64,000 nucleotides of DNA from Klebsormidium nitens (lineage: Eukaryota; Streptophyta; Klebsormidiophyceae; Klebsormidiales; Klebsormidiaceae): assembly GCA_000708835.1 (NCBI GenBank), contig DF237379.1:1-64000 (forward strand), given 5' to 3'. The notes below the pieces were generated by a model, which ran no database searches, was not told the origin of the DNA, and was given only the letters and a program-made list of their open reading frames with translations. The translations under genes were made by a program, and so were the position numbers. Below are positions 1-9,800 of this stretch, piece after piece (the first letter of the stretch is position 1; each line of letters begins with the position of its first letter).

Positions 1-89
1 TAGAAGCAGGAATGGTTTCAGAACAGTTAGGAACAGGAAAGAAAGAACGGTCAAAGAGGAACGCACCTGAATAGAAAAGATGAAAGAAG

Positions 90-1159
90 CTAATGCAAGC
101 AGGCCTCGCGCTCGAACTCTCTCAATTGTGCGATCGGAATATCTTCCTGTAGGCCCAAGTTGCGGGAAACAGCCAGCTTCTGAGAAAGTTTGTCGCGGAT
201 GTAGAGGCCCATGGCGGTGTCGGAACGCCAGCGCCCGTGGCGCTTGATCAGACGGTCAGAAACCTCGTTCGTGGCCGCGCCCGTCGCGCCCCCGCGGCGG
301 CCCGAGTGGGTACCGTACAACTTAGGATCCAGCCCGAGTAAGCTAGCAGCTTCTTTGAACCAACTCAAAACAGTGTTGTAGCAAGGGGGGTTGTCCTTAA
401 GGCGATGGACGGGGACGCAAGGAAGGGTGGCGCGAATGAGAGAACCGGGGCCCGACGAGTGGTAACGGCCGACACTAAGGAGGCGCTGGATCAAAGCTAC
501 CGGGCAATAGGGACCACCAAGACGGGCGACGAAGACTGTGTCGCCAGTGCGATACTGATCCGTTTTGCTATCGGGAATGAAGATTTCCATGTGGGAAGAG
601 CCTACGAATTTGACGTGCTGCCACTGGATCGCAACGAGGTCGTCATAACGGAAGAGAGAAACGTAGCAGAGAGTGACGGAAGCAAGTTTCATCAGCTGGT
701 ACAGCGAAGCGGACGGGGAGCCCCAAAGGTCGAAAAGGCGACGAATCTGAGACGCTAGAAAGGGGCGCTTCTGGTTAAGCCCGGCGATCTTGATACGGCG
801 TGCTGCCTCGCGCGCCATCCGAACCAGGGGATGATTAGTAGGAGAAGGGAGGCCAGCAGAGGTGTGGTTAAAATAGACAGCACCGGAGAAAGTCTTAAGG
901 GGGGCAGGGGTGTTGGCGGTTCTAAGAAGTTTCATCATGTAAAGGGCTACTTGGAGGGGATTGGAGGGCAGTGCTGAGACTCCTTTTTTCTGACACCAGT
1001 CCTTGTAGCGACGCCAAGGCCCCGCGTACAGGCGATAAGTCCCCGGGGCGCGGCCCACGAGAGAGGCGTCGTGAAGATCGACTGACAGGGCAGCTAGTTC
1101 GGGATCGAAAGACTGGAGACCCGCCGCGTCCAAGTCCCAACTTTCGAAGTTAAACCAGT
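90..1159 (-). CDS. Tyrosine recombinase of the DIRS-like element
   Basis: Phage-integrase-fold recombinase that would insert the circular cDNA of the element into the genome. Counted from the TTG codon at 1133, the catalytic set is visible: Arg162 (in LFRYDDL), a likely beta-hairpin Lys190 (DSKTDQ), His276 and Arg279 (HSGRR), His299 (HGRW) and nucleophile Tyr311 (GLYI). The N-terminal 110 residues fit a core-binding SAM-like domain. There is no ATG at the start. The frame opens upstream through a clean splice acceptor (ctttcgcag, exon resumes at 1159), so translation probably enters from an upstream exon rather than from a local start. The stop is TAG at 90-92. All active-site residues are present, so the domain looks intact. 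Confidence 0.9.
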
Positions 1160-1220
1160 CTGCGAAAGATAGAGAAAGAAAGAATCAGAACCGAAATAGG
1201 ACGGAGAGGGAGAAGCGTAC
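1160..1220 (-). other. Probable 61-bp intron between RT and recombinase blocks
   Basis: On the minus strand the segment begins GTACGC and ends CTTTCGCAG after a pyrimidine-rich tract, matching the GT-AG form of the host introns. The donor lies directly after the TAG stop of the RT frame (1223-1221). Splicing here would therefore keep the stop, and the recombinase would need re-initiation, readthrough or another donor. No phase-compatible alternative donor was obvious. Confidence 0.6.
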
Positions 1221-3259
1221 CTAAGACGTGAAGTCGCAGTCGAGGACGAAGACGTCAGAATCCGGAACACCCGTGCCCGACCACCGATCGCGCGACGCAC
1301 AGCCCGGGACCAGCGCTCCGCGAGCGGACGGAAAGAAAAGCTGCCCCCGAACGAACGGCGCAAAACCGCGTCCCGACGCGACGCTACCGCACAGCAGGGG
1401 CCACCACGGGGCAGAACGCCAGCCGAGAACGACGAGAGTTACACGAGCGCGACACGCGCGCGCGTGCCGGATGGTAGCAGCAACTAGAGTGGGAGGCGGG
1501 AAGCAGTAGTTGCGTGCTGGGGGGCCCCAATCTTGAGTAAACGCATTGGCTGCTGCTGGTCCCGGACACCAGTAGAAAGAATTGAAGCAGGGAAGCTTTT
1601 TGTTATGTTCGCTGGCGAAGCGGTCGACTGTGAACGGGCCGAAGAGCTGAGAGACGGAAGAGAAGGTCTCGGGAGACAGTCCAAAATCGTCTACATCGCG
1701 TATCTTGCTCAGGTAGTCCGCGCGCGCGTTCTGCTCTCGAGGAAGCCATTCAGGGCGAAGCTCAATGCGGTTTTCAGAGCAGAAACCGAAAAGCTCCAAA
1801 CAAATGGACTGGAGGTGGTCTTTGGCGGAGCCCCCTTTGGAGAGAATGGAGAAAACGTTCAGAGCATCGCCTCGAGCGATGACACTGCAGTCCGACAGGA
1901 GAGGTTTGAACGCACGAAGCAGACGGAGCAGGCCACTTAATTCGCGCCACGTGGAAGAAGTGATCCCGTGAACTTCGTGGGGTTCCCAAGGACCGTGAGC
2001 TTCGTGTTTGGCGGAACCGATCTCCAGATGACCTCCCCAGCCGTTGCCCCCAGCGTCATAGTAGAGAACCCGCAGGAGAGAATGCTTACGCCAGATGTCG
2101 CGGCTATGAAAAAGAGAAAGACGGGATTGCCAAAACTGGAGCTCGCTTAACGCTGCGCTGTCCAAACTGACTTTGCTATACCAGGAAGAACGGGAGTTAA
2201 GAGCCCGATGGAGGAAGCGGGAAAAAAGCCCAGAGATCGGGCCCGTAACGAGGGAGAGGGATTGAATGAGGCCGGTAACGCGAGCGACTGTTTTTGCGGG
2301 GACAGCGCGAGGAGAGCGAAGGCAAGACTGGATTGCTGAGCTGAGCTTTGCTTTCTGGATTGCGGTAAGACGAAACTGACCGAAAAGCGTGTCTACCACG
2401 AATCCGAGAAACTTGACAACGTGAGAAGAGGACAGCTGGCACTTATCAAGTGACACAACTAGACCGGCGGCAGCGAGGTCGGCGAGGACGGAGGCTTGGA
2501 CACGAGCAAACTCCACAGAATCGCGACAGGCAAAGAAGAAGTCGTCAATATAATGGACCAGCCTGTAGCCCCGCTCGCGCCAGGACTTCGTGAGTTGGCG
2601 CATCACCATGGTAAAAACGTAGCACGCCGGCGCAAGTCCGAAGGGAAGCTGCGTGAACACGTAGAACTGGCCCTGCCACTGGAAGCCAAGGTACTTCCAG
2701 TGGGGTTCGTAGATGTCAATGTGATGGTAGCCTGCTTTCAGATCGATTGTGAAGAGAAAGTCCAGAGGCTGGCAGAGATCGGAAATCATACGGATTGATT
2801 CGTACTTGAATTTGGTGATCTTCAGGAACTGGTTCAGGAAGCGGAGATCGAGTATGAGCCGCAGTTTGTCCTCAGCTTTGGGGACGACGCCTAAGGGGCT
2901 GACGAGGAAAGGTTGTTCTGAGACTGGCATGATTGTCCCCGTGACTTTGAGAGTACGAACCGCCTCGGAGACGAAGTCAGAGTGCTCGAAAGCTGAGGGA
3001 TGGTTGCGGAACAGCTGGGGCTCGAGGGGGGGACTGGAGATCCAAGGCAGTTTGTAGCCAGTAAGAAGAATTGACATAACGAAGCTAGAGGTAACAAAAG
3101 CCCGCCAAAACTGGACGTGTCGACGAAGACGGTGGCGCAGCCAGGGTTCGGGGGCCTTAGATGAAGACTTCGCAGCAGCAGCCTTTGGAGGGTCCTTAAA
3201 GCCTTCGAACTCCGCAGCATCTGTAAGGTCTGCGAGTTTGTGAAGAGATTCGCCCGTGG
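1221..3259 (-). CDS. Reverse transcriptase-RNase H of the DIRS-like element
   Basis: Copies the element RNA and degrades the template. The RT core shows LRLILDLRFLN, then FTIDLKAGYHHIDI (motif A Asp), QLPFGLAPACYVFT (motif B) and the active site HYIDDFFF (motif C). RNase H follows with YYDAGGNGWGG, an internal Glu in STWRELSGL, ARGDALNV and WLPREQNARADYLS. The C-terminal segment (VDRFASEHNKKLPCFNS, then a Trp/Pro-rich stretch) is the domain typical of DIRS/Ngaro polymerases. The open frame runs on upstream to 3581, but residues there are a Phe/Ile/Ser-rich translation of a pyrimidine tract ending in tttcgcag. I therefore begin the exon at 3259. The ends of the exon are inferred; the enzymatic core is certain. 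Confidence 0.92.
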
Positions 3260-4555
3260 CTGCGAAAATAGAAACAACGAGAACATAAGTAAAACAAGAA
3301 GCGGGCGAGAGCGAGAACGAGAAGAAAGAAAAATTGTCTGTCGAGAACGAGAACGAGAAGCGAAAATAATACTGAACAAGAAATAAAAAATAAAAAATAA
3401 TAATAATAATAAAATAAACGAAACAAATGAAAAACGTGGCATCAGCCAGAAGCGTAGTCATTCCCTGAAGTTCCTCAGGGAAAATCTGGCAGCATCCTTG
3501 CCAGCAGAATGCAAGGAATCGTAAGAGGAAGTCAGACGGTCCCCGAGGCTGACGTAAAAGGGGGAGGTCGGCAAGTATCACCGTCCCCGAAGGATTGGCC
3601 TATCCGGAGAAGCAGGACCAAGCTGGTGTGGTAAATCTGAAAGGAGAAAAAGATGTAGAGAAACAACAAAGTTATGGCTCACAACAACTCGTACAGCAAT
3701 GGAAGCTAGTCTCCCAGTCTGTATGATCAGTGCCACGAAAGATTCTACTGCAAGGAGAAAACGAAGATGTTAAGGATGGGAAAAGAGAGAGGTACAGAGT
3801 CGCACACAGGCTGTAAATAACATGGCATATAGTTTAGAAGAATTGTTTGTTAATTAGAAGGAAAGAGAAAGCTAAGAGCGGGAAACATTTTACAAAGGGA
3901 TCAGAAGATGGAACAGAATCGTGTGTATGAAACGAAAACAAGGACGAGAGAGAGAGAAACGAGAACGAGAGTGAGACCAAACGAAAAGAAAGAAAGGAAA
4001 ATGAAATGGAGCCAGACAGGTAAAGAAGTGGAAGGAGAAATAAAAGACAGAAAACCGAAGAAGTGAAATAACTCCAGAGATCCAGAGCGGACAAGGACTA
4101 GTGAAACCAAGTAAAAGGAAGAAAGACTGAGCATAGATCAGAGAAAACGATAGTAGCAGAAGAAAGAAGAAAAAGAAGAACTATAGAGAAAAAGAGTGGG
4201 AGTAAGACACTGCTGAAATCACGCCACAAAGAGATGCATAGATAAGATAGATGCAAGCGAACCATTATCATGGTAAACAGTTATGTTAGGATCACTTGCT
4301 AGAAAGAGTACACCAAGAAGGTTTCGCAGATATCCAATAGTTGTAGCTACAGGGGTACAAGAGAAGTGAACAGAAGTCACCTAAGAGTGAAACCAATGTC
4401 TACAACAAACTATCGTTATCGACCAAATCTTCTATTTGCAGAAACCATTACTGCCAAAGTCCTGGAGTGTACCAGATGTCCTGTGCAAATTGTCTTGCCT
4501 ACTCCATCCTGAAACTGAATTCTGCCAGAAACTGAATTCTGCTAGATGCTGGATG
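3260..4555 (-). other. Pyrimidine-rich spacer or intron between gag and RT
   Basis: In the coding orientation this stretch is strongly pyrimidine-rich (purine-rich on the plus strand, especially 3280-3430 and 3830-4200) and has many stops. It ends in a good acceptor at 3260 (tattttcgcag). The RT frame after this acceptor needs a phase-1 donor. Two weak phase-1 GT sites lie just before the gag stop near 4560, so a spliced Gag-Pol is possible. No gene is seen inside it. Confidence 0.45.
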
Positions 4556-5548
4556 CTACGAGTAACCGCGACCAGCATTCGCTGCGGAGCTGGCTGCGAA
4601 GGGGCAGGAACCTTGGACATGTCCGATTTGACCACACGACCAGCACTGAAGGCTTGAGCTGCGGCTGCTAGAAATGTTGGCCAAGGAAGGGCGAGGGGCA
4701 TGAGGAACAGCAGGGGGAGGAAGGGCTAAGCCAGGAGCAGGGGAAGGGGAACGGTTGGTAATGGGGGGAGGCAGGTACTGGCTCTGGTAGATCGGAGAAG
4801 GAACAGGATTGGGGAGGGGAGCTGGCATGGGGGAGGGAACGAGAATTGGCTGAGGAGGGTGAAACCAACCAGGTTGGGGGGAAGGGGAACGGTTGCGGTT
4901 AAAGAAGCTGCTGCGTCCAGGGTTCTGTGGGAAGGCTGACTTTTGCTCCTTGGCAGGTTTCGCGAGTTCTTCTGAGGCTTTGCGTTTCTCCGCCAGGGAT
5001 TTCTTTGCACGGGTTGCCAGGCTGACTTCAGCAGGATCCTTGGACGCCTCCTCACGCAAAAGGACCATTTCGGATGCAACCTCCAAGCCCTCAGAATCCC
5101 AGTCCATCAAAAACTGAATGCCACCAGCCAAAGCGAGCTCACCTTCGTCACACTGGCCCCTGAGGTTCTCGATCTGGTCCTCAGACAGATGAGCCAGCGG
5201 CGAAGTACCGTCCAGATGAGCTTCGAAGGTCTGCTTCGTCTGAGAGAGTGCTTCCTGAGCCTTTTCCATCGGTTGCATGATCCTCTTGACCTCGGGGTTA
5301 GAGACACGATCTGACTTCTTTGGAGCAGACTTCGCGAGCAGCTGTGCTTGGAGGGAGTCAATCTTCTCCGATTGCTTCGCGAGAGTGGCCTCTTGTGCAG
5401 ATGCATGTGCTGAGAACTGATTGGTCATCTGCTTGAACATGGCTTCTGTACGAAGAGTTGCTTCGCGAGCCTCCTGAGCAATCCGTTCCGCAGCGCTGAG
5501 ATCTGCATTCTGACTAGGATTCTGCGAGGTCCCCTCAGGACCTGCCAT
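4556..5548 (-). CDS. Gag-like protein with CCHC zinc knuckle
   Basis: Nucleocapsid-type protein of the retroelement, expected to package the RNA. From the ATG at 5548 (MAGPEGTSQN) it has about 330 residues. An N-terminal coiled-coil/Gln-rich region is followed by a Lys/Glu-rich middle, a long Pro/Ser-rich linker, and near the C-terminus the knuckle CWSCGQIGHVQGSC (C-x2-C-x4-H-x4-C). An upstream in-frame start at 5596 would add 16 residues. I prefer 5548 because the extension has no special features. The stop is TAG at 4556. Position 5' of RT on the same strand supports the assignment. Confidence 0.78.
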   Translation of the reverse strand: MAGPEGTSQNPSQNADLSAAERIAQEAREATLRTEAMFKQMTNQFSAHASAQEATLAKQSEKIDSLQAQLLAKSAPKKSDRVSNPEVKRIMQPMEKAQEALSQTKQTFEAHLDGTSPLAHLSEDQIENLRGQCDEGELALAGGIQFLMDWDSEGLEVASEMVLLREEASKDPAEVSLATRAKKSLAEKRKASEELAKPAKEQKSAFPQNPGRSSFFNRNRSPSPQPGWFHPPQPILVPSPMPAPLPNPVPSPIYQSQYLPPPITNRSPSPAPGLALPPPAVPHAPRPSLANISSSRSSSLQCWSCGQIGHVQGSCPFAASSAANAGRGYS

Positions 5549-5596
5549 GCTGAGAGATGCAGAAGGACGTTCGCAGAGAAATGAAGCGAGAAACAA

Positions 5597-6480
5597 GACG
5601 AAAGCTGCTGGAAAAAACTTCTAATCGTGCATGGCTGCTAGGGTTGACGGAGGAAGCAAGCTCTAATGACGGGAGAGGACAATGCACGAAGAATAAGAAG
5701 GAGAGAGGGAGAGAAGGAAAGAAGAAGACGAAGAAGGTACAGCAAGGAGGCGCCGCCCTCCTTGCGCTGTGACTTGAGTTGCAGAGCGACAGATTGAAGA
5801 AGCTGTCGCGATGACGCGGCTTTAAGAAGCCGCGGTCAGGGTTAGGTTAGTGCTTGTTTAGCAGAAAACCTCGGTTTTCGACTCACTACGATCGTCGAAA
5901 ACTATCAATTTTGGCCGCCGGACCAGGCAGACCGACCGACCGCCGGACCGCTGTATCAGGTTCTGGCTGTCGGACCAGGCAGACCGACCGACCGCCAGAC
6001 CATATGTCATGCTGTGCAACCCTGGCCGGACCGGTCCAGCGGTCGGTCGGTCCGACAGAATTTCACCCGGGCCCGCCCAACCCAAGCTGTCCACCGGTAC
6101 TGTAGTATACTGGTATACAGACGGTCGTCCGGACCAGCCAGACCGACCGAGCGTTGGACCGGGGTAAAAGCATAGGGTTCAAGGTCCCTAACCCCAATAC
6201 GTCCCGCCAAGGCCATACCCTACCCACCCTAACCGCCCAGCTAACCCCACCAAGGTCACTGGGAGGCTTACGACAAACCAAAAACCTAAGGGATAGTGAC
6301 AAACCCTAACCCTAATTCGTCCCGCCAAGGGCTCACCCGTACCCACCCTAAACCCCCCGCTAACCCCACCAAAGTCACCCGGACGGTCGGTCGGTCGGTC
6401 TGTGACCTCCCCCGGAGTCCAGCCAATGCCGAAAATCACCGATATAGTATGAATTAAATACACGATTAATTCAGAAAATC
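5597..6480. repeat. GACC-rich and telomere-like short repeats
   Basis: No gene is seen. A unit reading ggaccaggcagaccgaccg occurs at 5920 and 5972, with a diverged copy near 6131, and GGTC/GACC runs recur at 6030 and 6384. Two longer diverged copies of about 75 bp lie at 6186-6260 and 6304-6380; both carry cgtcccgccaagg followed by CCCTAAC-type hexamers and ctaaccccaccaa. A ggttaggttag stretch sits at 5839. The CCCTAA motifs resemble degenerate interstitial telomere repeats, but they are not in a pure tandem run. Confidence 0.6.
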
Positions 6481-6849
6481 CCTGAAGTTCCGCCGCCGGA
6501 TCAAAAGCACCGGAATAGGAGACCGGAGCTTAAAATCTCCCTTGTGGACCCAGATTAGCGGGCCCCTGGAAAAAACCAGGCTTGAGGCCTGGGACTCCCC
6601 TAGTCCGTACACGGCAATGAAAATCAAAAGCTGGTATTCCAAGGAAAGCGGCCAGTTCGATCCGCTGCAGGCTGTCCTCTGAGCCGGCGTTCCAGTGGGT
6701 CGTGCATGAGTTGGATCCTGCATCAATCTCGTCAAACCAGATGTACGGAGTTACTCAGGGAAGGCTGATGTCAGGCTCGAAATACACGTGCACATGCATG
6801 TACTGTGGCCCGGCCTGTGCAGCTTGTGCAAGCAATCTTCCGCGCTACA

Positions 6850-9800
6850 GTCTTCAACCTTTCGCAGCGTCTCGATCGCGTTCGTCATTCCAGATCACGA
6901 GCGGCAATGATGTTACGGTCCTGGCTTTCCAGATAGAAGCGCCAGGGTTTCTGCCAGTTTGACGTTGACGCCGCTCATTGCCCAGCTTTTGAAGCATCCG
7001 AATAATCATGGTTGTTGAGTCGTGACCATTATTTGAGCAGCGAGCCAATCTGGACATACCGTCGCAGTGCCGCAGGGAGGTGATACAAGTCCGTGATTCT
7101 CATGTAGACTGAACTTCACATGACAGCCCAGCTTCCCACCGCTCTCTGAAGCGTACTTTCAGCCTCTCGAAGGTTGGAAACTGCTAGGTTTTGGTCGGCC
7201 GCTGTGGGCATCCAGAAGGGTGAGTCTTCAGTAGTTGGTCGCTTTCGGACACGTGCTTAGTCAGCAGTCGCTGCTTCGCTGAAGTGGTCAAGCAATGAGA
7301 GAACGTTTCTCGCTTCTCGCTAGAGAGACCATTTGTGAACAAAAGTACCCTGATGCTGTTTTAGCCGTCCCTGCTTTTCTTCTGCGATCATGCATGTGCA
7401 ACTCAAAGACTCGTCTGGTATGGACTCGTGCACGATCATCAGGGTTTGCAACTGTTTTGGGTTGGGTACAAAACGCGCGGCTCTCCGTGATGTCGCCCGA
7501 AAGGAAGTTTGTCTAAAACTCCTGACCCGGTTAACCGTTTCAAATCAACTTGAAGAGCAGTGAATTCGATCTTCCGCTGGATCAATTGAAAGCTTTTCAG
7601 AAACCACTTGCAGCCTTCCATAACATATGGCGCGAACGTTTGCCTTTTCAAATGGTTTGTCAAACACTTTCCCGGTTGTAAACAATCTATCAAGAGGATC
7701 ATACATAGACGTTCGCCGGTTTATATCGTCTTGCTCTTCGTTCCTCGAGTTGGGTGCGGCGGAGATCATCTATGTGTCGACGTCCGGTTGTGAAACATCA
7801 AGTCAGCGTCACAAGCTGAGCTGCCTCTTACTCAAAATTGGCGCGCCTCCGAGGTGTATACCCTCTTGACCGTATAACAGTATAATTTTGCTGTTCGTCA
7901 ACCCGTGCGAAATTTTGGAAGGATCGCGCACGTTGAGGTTTCTCTGTTACGTTTGCACCTGATCTCCTTGTTGTGGCGCCAAAGCAATTGTGGACTTGAG
8001 GCACCATGACTCCAGCCGGGAGCGAATGGCAGTCCTGCCGTTCATTATATATAGGGGCAATCGGGCGAATATCCATAGCGTGATCATTGCAGGCCCAATG
8101 CCACAGCGCCCTCCTACCCTTCTAACTGCAGAAAGAGAGTTGTTGTCGTATGTGAATCATTGAATTCTTCTGTATTCCAATTCCATCAGGGAGTCCTCTT
8201 TGCGTACGGATGGATTGTGGGCTCAACGAGTCAACTAGTAAGCATTAGCGCAGCCAAGAGCGACTGGCACTCCGGCCGCCTTCAGAACGGGGTCAGAAAT
8301 GTGCGAGGCTCGATCATCATTGCTGAGATGCTGCAGGCCTACCACGTCGGCTTTACAAGTCGGGCTTTGCATTCGCTCAAGATCAAGCTCCACCCAAACG
8401 TATCGGTTGGACGTAGCAGGCCAATGGCCTTCTTTCGTGGATTCGGTACTGTGATGCGTTTGCACTTGCAATCAGGATGAATCGTAGGCAATGTGCAAGG
8501 CGCCTAGTAGAAAGACGCGTCTAGCAGCGGTTGATGTTGATACTTTGCGACCCCGCAGATACAAGCTTTCTTCTACTTGTGCTCCGTTTAGTTTCTTCAT
8601 ACTTTCTAGAAATTTCTTGTTATGGGCGGCCAGTATGTAGGCTGTTTGGCGATACAGTGCCCGGTATATAGCGCCAATGCTCCAACAACAATCTTTATGA
8701 GCGGCCGGGTTGGCATCTTCCCAGAAACCGACCCGCCAAACCAGCGTTGGAAATTGGCACTGCAAGGGAAAGAAGCCACATATCGTGTTCAATCATTTAG
8801 TTCCTAACTTGTGTTGGGCACGCACCGCTTCTTCTCGACCCGTTAAAACGACGGTTTTGCATCGGTATCCTGCAAACATTTCATATTGAAGTGAAATTTC
8901 CTGAGTCCGTACACGTCGGCAAGGAACGAGAATGACTGGTAATGAAAAAGAAAGCACCAGAGACTTTCATCGAGTAAGTTCAGCTTTTGAGCCCGCTTGA
9001 AGGAGGGCGGTGCCTCCACTTGCCTTGTTGCAACGCCCTTTCTTCATTTTCGCCTACGAGCGGCAATGATCGGACGTTCTGCTCCTTGCTTCCGGTCGTT
9101 GTACGGAACGCCAGTACGAATCCCTCTGTTGAGTCGACTTTGATGCCCCTCATTAAGGCTTACTTCCGTTCGCGTTCAAGGGTTTGTCGACTCTATGACC
9201 ACGCTTGAGCAGCAGTGACATCTCAACAAACCGTGGGCCACGGAGTCGATACACGCCCGTGCTTGCCAAACTGGACCTTAACATTAAGGCAGTGCTTCTC
9301 GGCGCTTTCCAAGACCTAGCTCCATGGCACTCTGGGATGGAAAGCTGCCAGGCCCTGGTCGTGACGTGTTGTGGGCACCGAAATCGGTTGTGGGCTTGGT
9401 CGCTTTCGGGCCTGTTTTTCGCCAGCTTTGATCAAGTAGTCAAGCACTGATGGGAATGTTCTGGCTTCTTGAGACAGAGGCCATTAATGCTCGTGGAATC
9501 CTGACGCTGTTTACGCACTTGCCTCGGCCTCCCAAGGGTATGCATATGCACCTCGATTGGAGTAAGGAGTCAGAAGCAGCAGGATTGAAACTGGTCTGGC
9601 TTGAGTGAAAAGGAGCCTTGACCTCACAACCCCAATACGCGATACGTGGGTTGTGTCTAGAACGCCAATGCAAATACAGCATGATGCAGACACGTGAAGA
9701 ATTCGGAGTGGATCACCAGCTGGAGTGTACGTTCGAAGAACGCTTGCGGTTTACTGGAAGTTTCGCGACCAATTCGACCTCAGTAGATCCAGATGCGTTG

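Larger units (their letters stand above)
1..5800 (-). mobile_element. DIRS/Ngaro-type tyrosine-recombinase retrotransposon
   Basis: Three coding blocks on the minus strand run in the order gag with a zinc knuckle (5548-4556), reverse transcriptase-RNase H (3259-1221) and tyrosine recombinase (1159-90). This order and the recombinase in place of a DDE integrase define the DIRS order of retrotransposons, which integrate through a circular intermediate. I see no methyltransferase domain, which would favour a Ngaro- or PAT-like element over classical DIRS1. The blocks are long and open, so the copy is young or was recently active. The terminal repeats were not resolved: the left end of the window cuts the 3' side, and the 5' limit near 5.8 kb is an estimate. 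The coding blocks seem to be joined by introns, one of about 60 bp (1220-1160) and probably a long pyrimidine-rich one between gag and RT. Confidence 0.88.

Noticed and set aside
3260-3581. N-terminal extension of the RT protein rich in Phe and Ile, looking like a membrane segment
   Set aside because: It is the translation of a pyrimidine tract that ends in a splice acceptor, so it is probably intron.
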